In this document: positions 8,801-15,865 of the stretch, in pieces
How the letters are laid out: every line of letters starts with the position of its first letter
Numbering within the stretch: the stretch's first letter is position 1
Assembly (NCBI RefSeq): GCF_003426735.1
Contig: NZ_QVON01000001.1
Location: forward strand, 310,001 to 374,000
Reading direction: 5' to 3'
Source: Arenibacter sp. P308M17
Lineage (GTDB): Bacteria; Bacteroidota; Bacteroidia; Flavobacteriales; Flavobacteriaceae
Length of the DNA: 64,000 nt
Notes under the pieces: model-generated
What the model was told of the DNA's origin: nothing
What the model saw: the letters and a program-made list of their open reading frames with translations, nothing else
Databases searched by the model: none
Translations under genes and position numbers: made by a program

Positions 8801-9644
8801 CTTTCGCAATATCTTTGATCTTGATAGAAGTATAATCCTCAGAGGTGACCACTGTATTTTCAATGTCCGCAACAGATTTGACATAACCCAGGCCACGAAC
8901 CAAATACTCTACTTTATTTATTTCCAAGGTCTGTGCACCAATATCTTTATTGCTTTCCTTGACCGCTTTTACAACTTGGTTCAGGCCAATATTGTATTGG
9001 CGCATCAATTCTGGATTTACATCAATTTGATATTCCTGAACATAGCCGCCAATGGATGCTACCTCGGAAACACCACTTGCCGCTGACAGTGCGTATTTTA
9101 CGTAGTAGTCCTGAATGCTTCTCAATTCCTGCAAATCCCAACCACCGGTTACATTGCCATCTGTATCCCTGCCTTCGAGGGTATACCAGAAAATTTGCCC
9201 CAAGCCAGTGGCATCTGGACCTAAAGCAGGATTTACCCCTTCAGGGAGCAATCCACTGGGTAAGGAGTTTAGTTTTTCAAGAATCCGACTGCGGCTCCAA
9301 TAAAATTCTATGTCCTCTTCGAATATAATATAGATGCTGGAAAACCCGAACATAGACGAACTACGTATGGTTTTTACACCGGGGATACCTAAAAGCGATG
9401 TGGTTAAGGGATAAGTGATCTGGTCTTCTATATCCTGAGGCGAACGACCATCCCATTTAGTAAATACGATTTGTTGGTTCTCACCGATGTCCGGAATTGC
9501 ATCTACAGCAACCGGATTGCGGGGCAAAAATCCAATATCCCAATTGAAAGGTGCGTTTATAATGCCCCATCCAACAAACAATACGAGCATGAGTACCGCA
9601 ACCAATTTATTCTCGATAAGAAATTTAATTCCTTTGTTGAGCAT
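5880..9644 (-). CDS. cusA: Heavy-metal efflux RND pump (CusA/CzcA family)
   Basis: Proton-driven inner-membrane pump of 1254 residues. DVGIILSEN in TM4 matches the Cu/Ag (HME4) form of the RND signature. Three methionines align with the CusA copper site: M679 (LLMPTSMP), M729 (APLSMYEN) and M850 (LVMLQTGM). The first two keep CusA's 50-residue spacing. The gap to the third is about 72 residues longer than in E. coli, a hydrophilic periplasmic insertion. Extra hydrophobic segments follow TM6 (about residues 533-640), explaining the length over the usual ~1040. Late motifs FGIATDDGVVMATY and RIRPCLMTT are family-typical. Second gene of the operon. Confidence 0.93.
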   Translation of the reverse strand: MLNKGIKFLIENKLVAVLMLVLFVGWGIINAPFNWDIGFLPRNPVAVDAIPDIGENQQIVFTKWDGRSPQDIEDQITYPLTTSLLGIPGVKTIRSSSMFGFSSIYIIFEEDIEFYWSRSRILEKLNSLPSGLLPEGVNPALGPDATGLGQIFWYTLEGRDTDGNVTGGWDLQELRSIQDYYVKYALSAASGVSEVASIGGYVQEYQIDVNPELMRQYNIGLNQVVKAVKESNKDIGAQTLEINKVEYLVRGLGYVKSVADIENTVVTSEDYTSIKIKDIAKVNLGPASRRGLLDKEGAEVVGAVVVARYGANPLEVINNVKDKITELSAGLPSKVLSDGRTSQVTIVPFYDRTELIQETLGTLNEALTLEILITILVIIIMVFNLRASVLISGLLPVAVLMVFIAMKIFGVDANIVALSGIAIAIGTMVDVGIILSENIIRHLDEDDHKLPINTIVYNATAEVSGAIVTAVMTTIISFIPVFTMIGAEGKLFRPLAFTKTFALTASIIIALFLIPPFAAFLFKNRKIRRSTNYGINGLLLVAGFIVTIFGHWLGLILMGFSFLAFAKLRGNWSKERSSKYSISLSAVAIVFLLAEYWRPLGVDKSVFWNLIFVGIICFGLLASFSIFKNYYSHILKWALANRFLFLTIPTSLLILGFIIYKNTGKEFMPSLNEGSFLLMPTSMPHAGVEENKRVLQQLDMAVASIPEIETVVGKAGRTESALDPAPLSMYENIIQYKSEYILNEKGNRQRYKVNDDGLFILKDSSLVDNPNHSLESEKIENARKNGKKVLTTVDESPNNLIPDKDGEFFRNWRPEINSPDDIWTEIVKVTKLPGVTSAPKLQPIETRLVMLQTGMRAPMGIKVKGQDLKKIENFGLELENILKQAEGVKKEAVFADRIVGKPYLLIDIDREKLARYGVSIEEVQNVLKVAVGGMSLTQTVEGRERYGVRIRYPRELRANPSDLERIYVPVEKNNPVPLSELANIRYEQGPQVIKSEDTFLMGYVLFDKLDGFAEVNVVENAQALIQHKIDNGELTVPKGISYKFTGTYENQLRAEKTLSIIVPLALLIIFLILYFQFRSVSTTFMVFTGIAVAFAGGFVMIWLYGQDWFLNFNFFGENLRELFNIKTVNLSVAVWVGFIALFGIATDDGVVMATYLTQTFDKNDPTDLGEIRKSTLEAASKRIRPCLMTTVTTILALLPVLTSTGKGSDIMIPMSIPIFGGMLLDTTSYFLVPVLYSWRKERIAKRRLKKILIP

Positions 9645-9755
9645 TTTAAGTGATTTTTAAACATTTTGAAATTGAATTGGCCTAAACCCAACGTACAACA
9701 GGTTTAGCCCTTAAACAACAATGGTCGTTGGGCTTTAATTTCTATTGTTTATAAA

Positions 9756-10196
9756 TCAAATAAGGAAGATCTGATCCAGAATTTGGATATCACGTATCAG
9801 AGGTGGAGGAGAGTAATCCCCAAAAGGAATAATATTTTTGTCAAATCCTTCAAATAAGTTTATGTAGGTATGAACAAATGAGGTGAGAAATAGTTGTTGG
9901 TCAAAAGAAATGTGGTCGAATGTAATTTTTAAATCATCCTGTCCATCCTGTAAAAATTGAACGTCAGTACAACAATCCATATCCATTTTCACAATTGAAC
10001 ATTCACTGCCTGAAGTTAAATTGTCTGCCTTCATCAAACAGGCGTCAGCCTCTTCAAAGAAGCTGAAATCTACCAAATGGTCGCCACAATAGTGCATATC
10101 CACAGAAAAGGACATCGTGGAAAACAGCACTATAAAGGCTATTACAATGGATACTATTTTTCGAAAAAATGCTAACATTACTTTGTAAAAGTACAA
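9756..10196 (-). CDS. HYC_CC_PP family protein, first gene of the efflux operon
   Basis: 146 residues with the three signature elements of this Bacteroidota family: HYC (in DMHYCGDHLVDFSFF), a CC pair (DMDCCTD) and a proline motif (YSPPPLI). An N-terminal hydrophobic segment (about residues 8-32) should export or anchor it. Family members sit beside copper-efflux genes. The Cys/His residues suggest periplasmic Cu binding, but the role is not established. The listed start gives MYFYKVMLAFF. The ATG at 10176-10178 (MLAFFRK) may be the real one, because TACTTTTA overlapping the first codons resembles a −7 box and would put transcription start downstream of the first ATG. Confidence 0.75.
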   Translation of the reverse strand: MYFYKVMLAFFRKIVSIVIAFIVLFSTMSFSVDMHYCGDHLVDFSFFEEADACLMKADNLTSGSECSIVKMDMDCCTDVQFLQDGQDDLKITFDHISFDQQLFLTSFVHTYINLFEGFDKNIIPFGDYSPPPLIRDIQILDQIFLI

Positions 10197-10507
10197 AATT
10201 TATAGGTCTATTGTGATTTTTAACAGAAGATTAGAATTATCAATTTTTAGAAGTAGGACTATCCCACCTTCTGGGTTCTGTACTTTCTTTTGTTTGTTCT
10301 TAGGTGTTTGATGTTGTAGATAGGGAGGCAGCTATTGATCAATTATTTCAGGAAAACCTTCGCAGCCAATGTTGCATTGACGCATGGAGTATCTTTTATG
10401 TTGTTTAAATGTGCTCTACAATCTTATAACGTTAATTATAAAATATTTAGAGCAAAGATAACAATGCTAACTTCGTTACATTTCATTGTAATTAAAATTA
10501 TGTTGAA
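10197..10507. other. Divergent intergenic region
   Basis: This AT-rich stretch separates the minus-strand efflux operon from the plus-strand gene at 10508 and must hold both promoters. I see no convincing TAnnTTTG box for the plus strand and no metal-regulator palindrome. No gene is supported. Confidence 0.4.
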
Positions 10508-10864
10508 ATGATTACAGAAAATAAAAATCAAGATAAAAATTCCGGATCCAAGGGCTTGAATAATGAGGTGCAACAAAATCGAGGCTTGAACCTACAAAGA
10601 AGCCCTAGTGAGGATTCTGATGAAGGGATTGGCAAACCTGTTGATAATGGCGGCGTTGTAACTTCAGAATATGATGTTCATTTGGAAAAACAATGGTTGG
10701 CCGTACGTGATGATTATCTCGCAAATTTTCCAGAGCTAAACGATTTGGATACTAGGTATGACAAAAACAGCTTTGGTACTTTAATCGCGAACTTGGCCAA
10801 AAGACGTCAGCAAACATCTGCCCAAGTACAAGAGGAAATAATGAACTGGCCTTCTTCAGAATAA
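10508..10864 (+). CDS. Hypothetical protein, distantly CsbD-like C-terminus
   Basis: 118 residues. The first ~50 are hydrophilic and low-complexity, rich in Asn/Lys/Ser/Asp (ENKNQDKNSGSKG). The C-terminal half (about 58-115) has the pattern W-x-x-x-x-x-x-Y with FPELNDLDTRYDKNSFGTL and later ANLAKRRQQTSAQVQEEI and MNWP. This layout (Trp, a helix, a loop with L-x-D-L/Y, a second helix ending in Trp) recalls the CsbD-like stress protein fold, but the match is weak. No signal peptide. Single gene, no operon partner. Confidence 0.6.
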   Translation: MITENKNQDKNSGSKGLNNEVQQNRGLNLQRSPSEDSDEGIGKPVDNGGVVTSEYDVHLEKQWLAVRDDYLANFPELNDLDTRYDKNSFGTLIANLAKRRQQTSAQVQEEIMNWPSSE

Positions 10865-11045
10865 TAGCTGTTTGGCTTACTTCCTTTTAAGGTGTTTTTT
10901 AAAGTTGTTTTCCAGTATTGAAAATGAAATAATATTGGGATTATACTTTGAAATAGCTATGGGTTTTCCCATCAAAAAAACAAGGAAACCCAAGAGATGT
11001 CTCATTTAATTTAAAATCAAATATAAGATACATTAAAATAGAACC

Positions 11046-11219
11046 ATGTTACATAAACTACACCCTTTACTACTCCAATTGCCCATAGGTACCCGTAACC
11101 CGGACGACAATAGTCCCATTGATCTTACAAGCACATTTGATATTGTTGTATATATTATCCTGCCTATACTAATGATCATCTTTTATATTCTTTGGAGGAA
11201 GAAAAATAAGAAGGACTAG
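11046..11219 (+). CDS. Small single-pass membrane protein (57 aa)
   Basis: The ATG at 11046 opens a 57-codon frame ending at TAG 11217-11219. It encodes a short N-terminus (LHKLHPLLLQLPIGTRNPDD), then SPIDLTSTFD, one strongly hydrophobic helix (about residues 32-49, VVYIILPILMIIFYILW) and a basic tail RKKNKKD, giving a positive-inside anchor. The clear helix plus basic stop-transfer pattern argues for a real gene despite its size. Function unknown. No partner gene adjoins it. Confidence 0.6.
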   Translation: MLHKLHPLLLQLPIGTRNPDDNSPIDLTSTFDIVVYIILPILMIIFYILWRKKNKKD

Positions 11220-11363
11220 AATTAAAATTTTGTCAGGGATTATTCCAAACCGTCCCATTATATCCTGTTTTCTTCATATAAAAACCCCATCCCCAAAATT
11301 GGGAATGAGGTTTGGGGCTCTCATTTCTAGGAAGAAAATTAACTTAGTAATCCTAGTGTTAAG

Positions 11364-11466
11364 TTAACCGTGAAATAACTTCTCGACTGCCCGCCCGAAC
11401 GGGCCGTTCGGTACGGGCGGGCGCTCCAAGTGACGATAGATTGTCTGGTCGAGCGGAGTCGAGACC
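11364..11466. repeat. Composite interspersed repeat (family 1 carrying a GC-rich family 2 insert)
   Basis: The outer part (TTAACC..TGAAAT.ACTTCTCGACT and AAGTGACGAT.GAT.GTCTGGTCGAGC) matches, in inverse orientation, the element at 29147-29220. Between the two halves lies a GC-rich palindromic segment (GCCCGCCCG ... CGGGCGGGC, about 11389-11423) absent from the other copy but resembling 39091-39139 and 21531-21553. The end 11447-11466 is the 20-bp palindrome-like GGTCGAGCGGAGTCGAGACC that also brackets the GIY-YIG gene. Confidence 0.8.
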
Positions 11467-11499
11467 TGAATTCAATACCATAATATCCTCAACATAACA

Positions 11500-12327
11500 C
11501 TAGGAAACAATAAAGAGACTGGCAATGGCAACGGCATCATCGCCGGACAAGGGCTCGTCATACGCCTCTGTAGAGGCTTCCATACTGAAAGCAGCGCTAT
11601 TTCCCAAAGTAGTGACATCCAAACCTCCCTGAACCACATTTTCTTCCCCGTTATATACGGCCTGGGTTGCTTCGGGCATGCCTTCCCCTCTTTCCTTATT
11701 CGTGATCCAACCTTTAAGACTTCTCAGTCTTCTAATCTCCGAAGCGTGCATGGCCTCTACGGCATGGATCTGTAAGGCTGCCGTTAAAAACGGAGATCCC
11801 AAAAGATTACCTGCCTGGCCTTTGTAGGCCCTCACACCGGTATCCTCAAAGGCCTGTGCCAATGCCAATAATTGTGCATAGGCGGTTTCCTGGCCTATTC
11901 CATTTTCATTAAATGGATCGAACGTACCGCCAACGGTAAAATCGAATGTAGGTTTTTCCACAGGGGTAACACCTGCGCCTTCCAGGCCTGCAATTAGAAA
12001 ATCCACATGTGCCTGTTCGTGCTTTGAAATCTGCATGTATACGGTTTCCGGTCTTCCGCTGGGCAGTACTCCGGACTGCAGGGCCAGGTCATAGAATTCG
12101 TCCTCCAAGTACTCTAAGGTCAACGCCAATTGAAGTGCGGCTACAGGGTCATTTCCCATATCCTGGGCAAAGGTTTTTTGGGGCATTGTAGCCAATCCAA
12201 GTGGTACCGCAGCAAGGGCCGCTTTTTTGCCCAAAATGCCCAAGGCGCCAAATATTTCTCGTCTGGACGACCTTCCGGTCAGCATCGACTGGTTTGTAAA
12301 TTCGTCTAAAAATTTTATAATGCTCAT
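11500..12327 (-). CDS. Exported ferritin-like domain protein
   Basis: 275 residues. The N-terminus has a twin-arginine-like motif SSRREIFGALG followed by a hydrophobic stretch ending PQKTFAQ, suggesting Tat export. The body is a four-helix ferritin-like domain with candidate metal ligands: LEYLEDEFYDLAL, SKHEQAHVDFLIAGL and IHAVEAMHASEIRRL carry the expected E/E-x-x-H pattern. It is the downstream member of a pair with 12349-13095 (21-bp gap), to which it is distantly similar. Such pairs are frequent in Bacteroidota. No substrate is established. Iron binding is inferred from the fold. Confidence 0.8.
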   Translation of the reverse strand: MSIIKFLDEFTNQSMLTGRSSRREIFGALGILGKKAALAAVPLGLATMPQKTFAQDMGNDPVAALQLALTLEYLEDEFYDLALQSGVLPSGRPETVYMQISKHEQAHVDFLIAGLEGAGVTPVEKPTFDFTVGGTFDPFNENGIGQETAYAQLLALAQAFEDTGVRAYKGQAGNLLGSPFLTAALQIHAVEAMHASEIRRLRSLKGWITNKERGEGMPEATQAVYNGEENVVQGGLDVTTLGNSAAFSMEASTEAYDEPLSGDDAVAIASLFIVS

Positions 12328-12348
12328 AATTTTATTTCTTTTAAGTTA

Positions 12349-13095
12349 TTAAGGCAAGTTGTTTGCCGTGAAAGCTGTTTTTATAAATCCTGTGGCACCA
12401 ACCGCCGCAAGTATTTCCGATGGATCCAGGGCGGCACTCAGTCCGGTATCCGTGGTTACATAATCATCCCCTGCAAAATCCGCGGATCCGGGGTTCAGCA
12501 ATGATCTAATGGCCGATGCATGCCTTGCTTCTACAGAAACAATTTTGCCGGCCAATAGTAAATATCCTGGATCGGTTATAAGTTTTCCGGCACCATTGTA
12601 AGCGGCTACCCCGGTATCTTCCAGAACCCGGGCCGTACCAAGGACCATTTCCCTGTTCCCAAAATCGAGACTTCCGTAGTCAAATTCCAAGGTAGGGAGT
12701 ACCAAGTCGGTATTTCCATCCACGGCAGCGGTAATAGCGGCCTTAAAAAAGTCCCTATGATTCACCTCATGGTAGTACAGGTCCGTCAATACCTGCATTT
12801 CTTCATCGGATATGTTTCCATAAAATGAATTGACCACTTTAGTGTAGAAATCGGCTTCCAACTGTTCAAGTGCATAGGCATAATTAAGTACACCAAGATC
12901 TCCCTTTCCCAAATCGAAAATACCATTTCCGGGATCTACGGGAGGATCTCCCCCCATATCGTCGTCGTTGCTACATGCTACCAAAAGACCGGCTCCTACA
13001 ACGCCCAGCCCCCCTATTTTAAGGAATTGGCGCCTATGGTTAAGGTTGCTGATAGGTGCTATCCTAATACGTTTTTTGTTCATAAGGCATATCAT
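12349..13095 (-). CDS. Ferritin-like domain protein, Tat-type lipoprotein
   Basis: 248 residues. The twin-arginine motif HRRQFLKIGG is followed by a hydrophobic segment ending in lipobox LLVACS, then a flexible Asp/Gly/Pro linker (DDDMGGDPPVDPG). A ferritin-like domain follows with helices containing YALEQLEADFYTKV, YYHEVNHRDFFKAA and KIVSVEARHASAI, which carry E and ExxH-type ligands. It would be anchored in the periplasmic face of a membrane. The second Met (ATG 13081-13083, MNKKRIR) is an equally good start and gives a more usual Tat n-region. First gene of a two-gene operon with 11500-12327. Confidence 0.8.
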   Translation of the reverse strand: MICLMNKKRIRIAPISNLNHRRQFLKIGGLGVVGAGLLVACSNDDDMGGDPPVDPGNGIFDLGKGDLGVLNYAYALEQLEADFYTKVVNSFYGNISDEEMQVLTDLYYHEVNHRDFFKAAITAAVDGNTDLVLPTLEFDYGSLDFGNREMVLGTARVLEDTGVAAYNGAGKLITDPGYLLLAGKIVSVEARHASAIRSLLNPGSADFAGDDYVTTDTGLSAALDPSEILAAVGATGFIKTAFTANNLP

Positions 13096-13551
13096 TTTTA
13101 AGGTTAATACAGCCTTACCTACGAGAAAAGAAAGGGGAGGTTTTAATTAAAATGTTAAAAAAATGTTAAAACAAGTGATGGGATAAGCTAATAGCAGGCC
13201 AAGATGAAATCATTTTGTTTTAATGATAAACAGTATCCCATAGAAATAAGGAGGTTGTATTAAATGGGGCGGCATCAAATATGTCATGGATTAACCCAAA
13301 AGTTGGAGTATTCTTTAATCTCCGTTTCAATTTAAACAATACCATTCATAACCATTTGATTACATTTGTAATGAGGAAGGAATAATCCATCTAAAAGCTC
13401 ATGGATCGGGGTCTGTTAGGGGCTCGGTCAAGATGGGCAGGAGCATGTAGAGGCCCTAATAGGATACATGAACAGACCTTTCACTTTGGTTGTGGGGTGC
13501 ATATGGCCATTGATGCTTACAATTGTTTTGGCTTGCTTAAATTTGCTGATT
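13096..13551. other. Intergenic region between divergent genes
   Basis: About 450 bp separate the ferritin-like pair (minus) from moaE (plus). Open frames here are short or are upstream extensions of moaE. No repeat, tRNA or clear −7 consensus is seen. A promoter for moaE-moaC must lie here but I cannot place it. Confidence 0.4.
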
Positions 13552-13995
13552 ATGGAGAAAAACAAAATAAAGAACGTATTTGTACAAGGGGCTATTGGCC
13601 CGGAGTTCATTGCCAGTTCCATTGCCAAGCACCAGTCCAAGACTTCTATTGGGGCCCACGATATTTTTTTGGGCCAGGTTAGGGCGGATCTAATTGACGG
13701 GCAGGAAGTTGCCGCCATAGAATATACGGCCTATGAGGAAATGGCCAATGTAAAATTTCATGAAATTAGGGAGGCCACCTTTGCCAAGTACAACTTGAGC
13801 TGTATGCATATTTATCACAGTTTGGGAAGGGTAAGGGCTGGAGAAATATGCCTGTTTGTCTTTGTGTCATCACCGCATCGTAACCAAGTTTTTGAAGCCC
13901 TGCAGTATGTTGTGGAAGAAATAAAAAATCTGGTCCCTGTTTTTGGCAAGGAATTGTTTAAGGATGATTCCTATCAATGGAAAGTTAATAAATAA
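13552..13995 (+). CDS. moaE: Molybdopterin synthase catalytic subunit
   Basis: The large subunit of molybdopterin synthase, transferring sulfur from MoaD to cyclic pyranopterin monophosphate. 147 residues, normal for MoaE. Family motifs: GAHDIFLGQVRAD, IEYTAYEEMA, HSLGRVRAGEI, FVSSPHRNQVFEA and PVFGKELF. The start was set at the ATG at 13552 (MEKNKIKNVFVQGAI). The frame opens 84 bases earlier, but that extension encodes a spurious hydrophobic segment not expected of a cytoplasmic enzyme. moaC follows after 2 bp. The MoaD partner and the other moa genes are not in the window. Confidence 0.92.
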   Translation: MEKNKIKNVFVQGAIGPEFIASSIAKHQSKTSIGAHDIFLGQVRADLIDGQEVAAIEYTAYEEMANVKFHEIREATFAKYNLSCMHIYHSLGRVRAGEICLFVFVSSPHRNQVFEALQYVVEEIKNLVPVFGKELFKDDSYQWKVNK

Positions 13996-13997
13996 AG

Positions 13998-14429
13998 ATG
14001 GTAGATATTACCCATAAAAAAGCTACGCTCCGCACTGCCATTGCCCAGGCTATAGTCCAGGTAAGTTCGGAAGATACCATAATGGCCATAAGAAACCATA
14101 CGGTACCCAAGGGCGATGTGTTTGCAATGAGCAAGGCTGCAGGCCTATTGGGGGTCAAAAAGACAGCAGACCTTTTGCCGGACTGTCACCCATTGCCCAT
14201 AGAATTTACCGATATCTCCTATTCCATAGAAGGGTTGCGGATAAAGGTTTTGATAACGGTGAAGACCATTTACAAGACCGGGGTAGAAGTAGAGGCTATG
14301 CACGGTGCCAGTATAGTGGCCCTGAATATTTACGATATGCTAAAGCCGATAGACAAGGGGATTGAGATTCAAAGTATTAAACTGCTAAAGAAAACAGGGG
14401 GCAAGTCGGACATTGGTATAAGCGAATAA
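13998..14429 (+). CDS. moaC: Cyclic pyranopterin monophosphate synthase
   Basis: Converts the MoaA product into cyclic pyranopterin monophosphate in molybdenum cofactor synthesis. 143 residues, within the short end of the family (about 150-160). Motifs are MVDITHK at the start, RNHTVPKGDVFAMSKAAG, LLPDCHPLPI (active-site His), TGVEVEAM, NIYDMLKPIDKGIEI (active-site Asp/Lys) and the C-terminal KKTGGKSD. Translationally close to moaE (2-bp gap), so co-transcribed. Substitution of the usual LCHP by DCHP and of DMCKA by DMLKP are minor departures. Confidence 0.92.
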   Translation: MVDITHKKATLRTAIAQAIVQVSSEDTIMAIRNHTVPKGDVFAMSKAAGLLGVKKTADLLPDCHPLPIEFTDISYSIEGLRIKVLITVKTIYKTGVEVEAMHGASIVALNIYDMLKPIDKGIEIQSIKLLKKTGGKSDIGISE

Positions 14430-14486
14430 TCTTTGAACGAGTTCTCCAACTATATTTTTTAACAAATCTTTTAGAATAACTCTATA

Positions 14487-14494
14487 TATCTTTG
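14487..14494 (+). promoter_or_regulatory. −7 box directly before the gene at 14499
   Basis: TATCTTTG is a perfect TAnnTTTG box and ends 4 bp before the ATG at 14499. Transcription should therefore begin at or within a few bases of the start codon, giving a leaderless mRNA. Confidence 0.6.
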
Positions 14495-14498
14495 TGGT

Positions 14499-14876
14499 AT
14501 GAATGTATCAAGCTGCTTACATTTTCTGAGGTTATTGGCCTTTGTACTCTTGTTCGGGATAGGACAGGTGCAATTGGCAGCCGCCAAAGAGGTAATAGAG
14601 GCTAAGGCCAAGGTGGGTGGTGAGATCCAAACAGATCATCATTTAACCTATAAGGCACCGTACTCCGGGTATAGTATGCTCCTTGCCCAAGGCAATTATA
14701 AATTGCCATCGGTCAATGAGTTGAGGCCTTATCTTAATTTGTTTTCCACAAATGTTATTATAAGTTACCGGTCCGAACTTAAGGAAAGGGAGCTTATCTT
14801 CTTAAAGAGGAAGGTCCAAATTATTGCTAGTCTGGACGCACTTACCATTATATATCCCTTTCACACCTTTTTTTAA
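14499..14876 (+). CDS. Hypothetical exported protein
   Basis: 125 residues. An N-terminal signal peptide is visible (basic SCLHFLR, hydrophobic LLAFVLLFGIGQVQLAAA, cleavage near AAAKE). The mature part is a small mixed alpha/beta protein with no motif I recognise (for example YSGYSMLLAQGNYKLPSVNEL, IISYRSELKERELIFLKR). The promoter abuts the start codon, so it is transcribed separately from moaEC although it lies 69 bp behind them. Confidence 0.6.
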   Translation: MNVSSCLHFLRLLAFVLLFGIGQVQLAAAKEVIEAKAKVGGEIQTDHHLTYKAPYSGYSMLLAQGNYKLPSVNELRPYLNLFSTNVIISYRSELKERELIFLKRKVQIIASLDALTIIYPFHTFF

Positions 14877-15201
14877 TTTTTTCCATTTTTTAGCCTGAAC
14901 AATCCCCAGGACGGCTTTTCCAAGCCTTTATGTGGCCATTTTCTGCACAAAGCCTTGCGGTTTTCTTTGCACCTCTCTTGTAGAGGAGTTAAAGCTGCTT
15001 TTTCTGCTGTTCAAAGGAGGCTAAATAACCAATTTTGGAGTTTCCCCCATGCCCTATATTAATTCGGCAGGGAAAAGTAATTAGTAAAATACCTCGGGGC
15101 AAGCCTGTCTGTCCGATAGGCAGGCCCACGAGGCATTGAAAGGAAATTCAAGTTTAAATCTCGATTATCGAGTAAATGGAATAATTTTAAAAATATATAC
15201 A
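14877..15201. other. Intergenic region with a short palindromic repeat
   Basis: No gene is supported. At 15103-15125 lies GCCTGTC...GGCAGGC, a member of the CCTGCC/GGCAGG palindrome family also found at 18500-18520 and 21620-21639. The rest has no recognisable structure. Confidence 0.6.
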
Positions 15202-15711
15202 ATGAATACATCAATGTTATTGGTATCGGCTTTATTGGTGCTTTGCACCGTCATACCATTTGTAATCCTCAATAAATCAGGAAAAGGGGATTTGAAAATA
15301 ATGTCCAAGGAAGTTAAAAAGTTATTGGTCGAATCCCAATTGAAATTTGATCTAAAGGAAAGTTGGGGCAATTCCTTCATCGGCCTGGATTCAAATAATA
15401 GGAAACTTGTTTTTTCCAAAGTGTTTGATGGCGTTGTGGCACTAGAAAATATTGATCTTGAGGAGGTGTCCAATGTCAAGATCGAAAAGAAAACCCAGCT
15501 GGTCAAGTCAAACAATAGGAAAGAGACGGTTTTGGAGAAATTGGATCTGGAGATTAGTTTTTTAGATCATGAAAGGGAGGCTAAGACGCTTAATTTCTAT
15601 GACATCAACAGTATTTACATGGAAGATTATGAACTTGTCCGGGCAGAAAAATGGAATACTGCTATAAATAATATATTAAAAGGAAATATTAAAACTGCCA
15701 AAGTCGCTTAG
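15202..15711 (+). CDS. Hypothetical membrane-anchored protein
   Basis: 169 residues from the ATG at 15202 (MNTSMLLVSALL). A TTG 66 bases upstream opens the same frame but adds sequence reading through the palindromic repeat flank, so it was rejected. One N-terminal hydrophobic helix (about residues 4-24) is followed by a soluble alpha/beta domain (KEVKKLLVESQLKFDLKES, SFIGLDSNNRKLVFSK, ALENIDLEEVSNVKI). The alternation of strands and the LDSNNRKLVF pattern suggest a PH-like beta fold, but this is only a guess. A terminator follows at 15761-15811. Confidence 0.6.
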   Translation: MNTSMLLVSALLVLCTVIPFVILNKSGKGDLKIMSKEVKKLLVESQLKFDLKESWGNSFIGLDSNNRKLVFSKVFDGVVALENIDLEEVSNVKIEKKTQLVKSNNRKETVLEKLDLEISFLDHEREAKTLNFYDINSIYMEDYELVRAEKWNTAINNILKGNIKTAKVA

Positions 15712-15760
15712 GGTTGACCCGAACCTAGTTTTTTAGGCCTTATTGATCGGTAAGCTAAGG

Positions 15761-15811
15761 AGCCATCTGTATTATGAAAATAGACCTTTCGTAATGCAGA
15801 TGGCTTTTTTT
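15761..15811 (+). terminator. Rho-independent terminator
   Basis: The arms AGCCATCTGTATTA and TAATGCAGATGGCT form a stem with one mismatch, followed by an uninterrupted T run. It lies 50 bp after the stop of the gene at 15202-15711. Confidence 0.85.
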
Positions 15812-15865
15812 GTACGAAACCAAGATGGGTTCATAAAATATTTTTTACGGATAATAGACCTTGAA

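Noticed and set aside
13401-13551. Upstream coding sequence extending moaE
   Set aside because: The extension is hydrophobic and unlike MoaE N-termini; the ATG at 13552 fits better.
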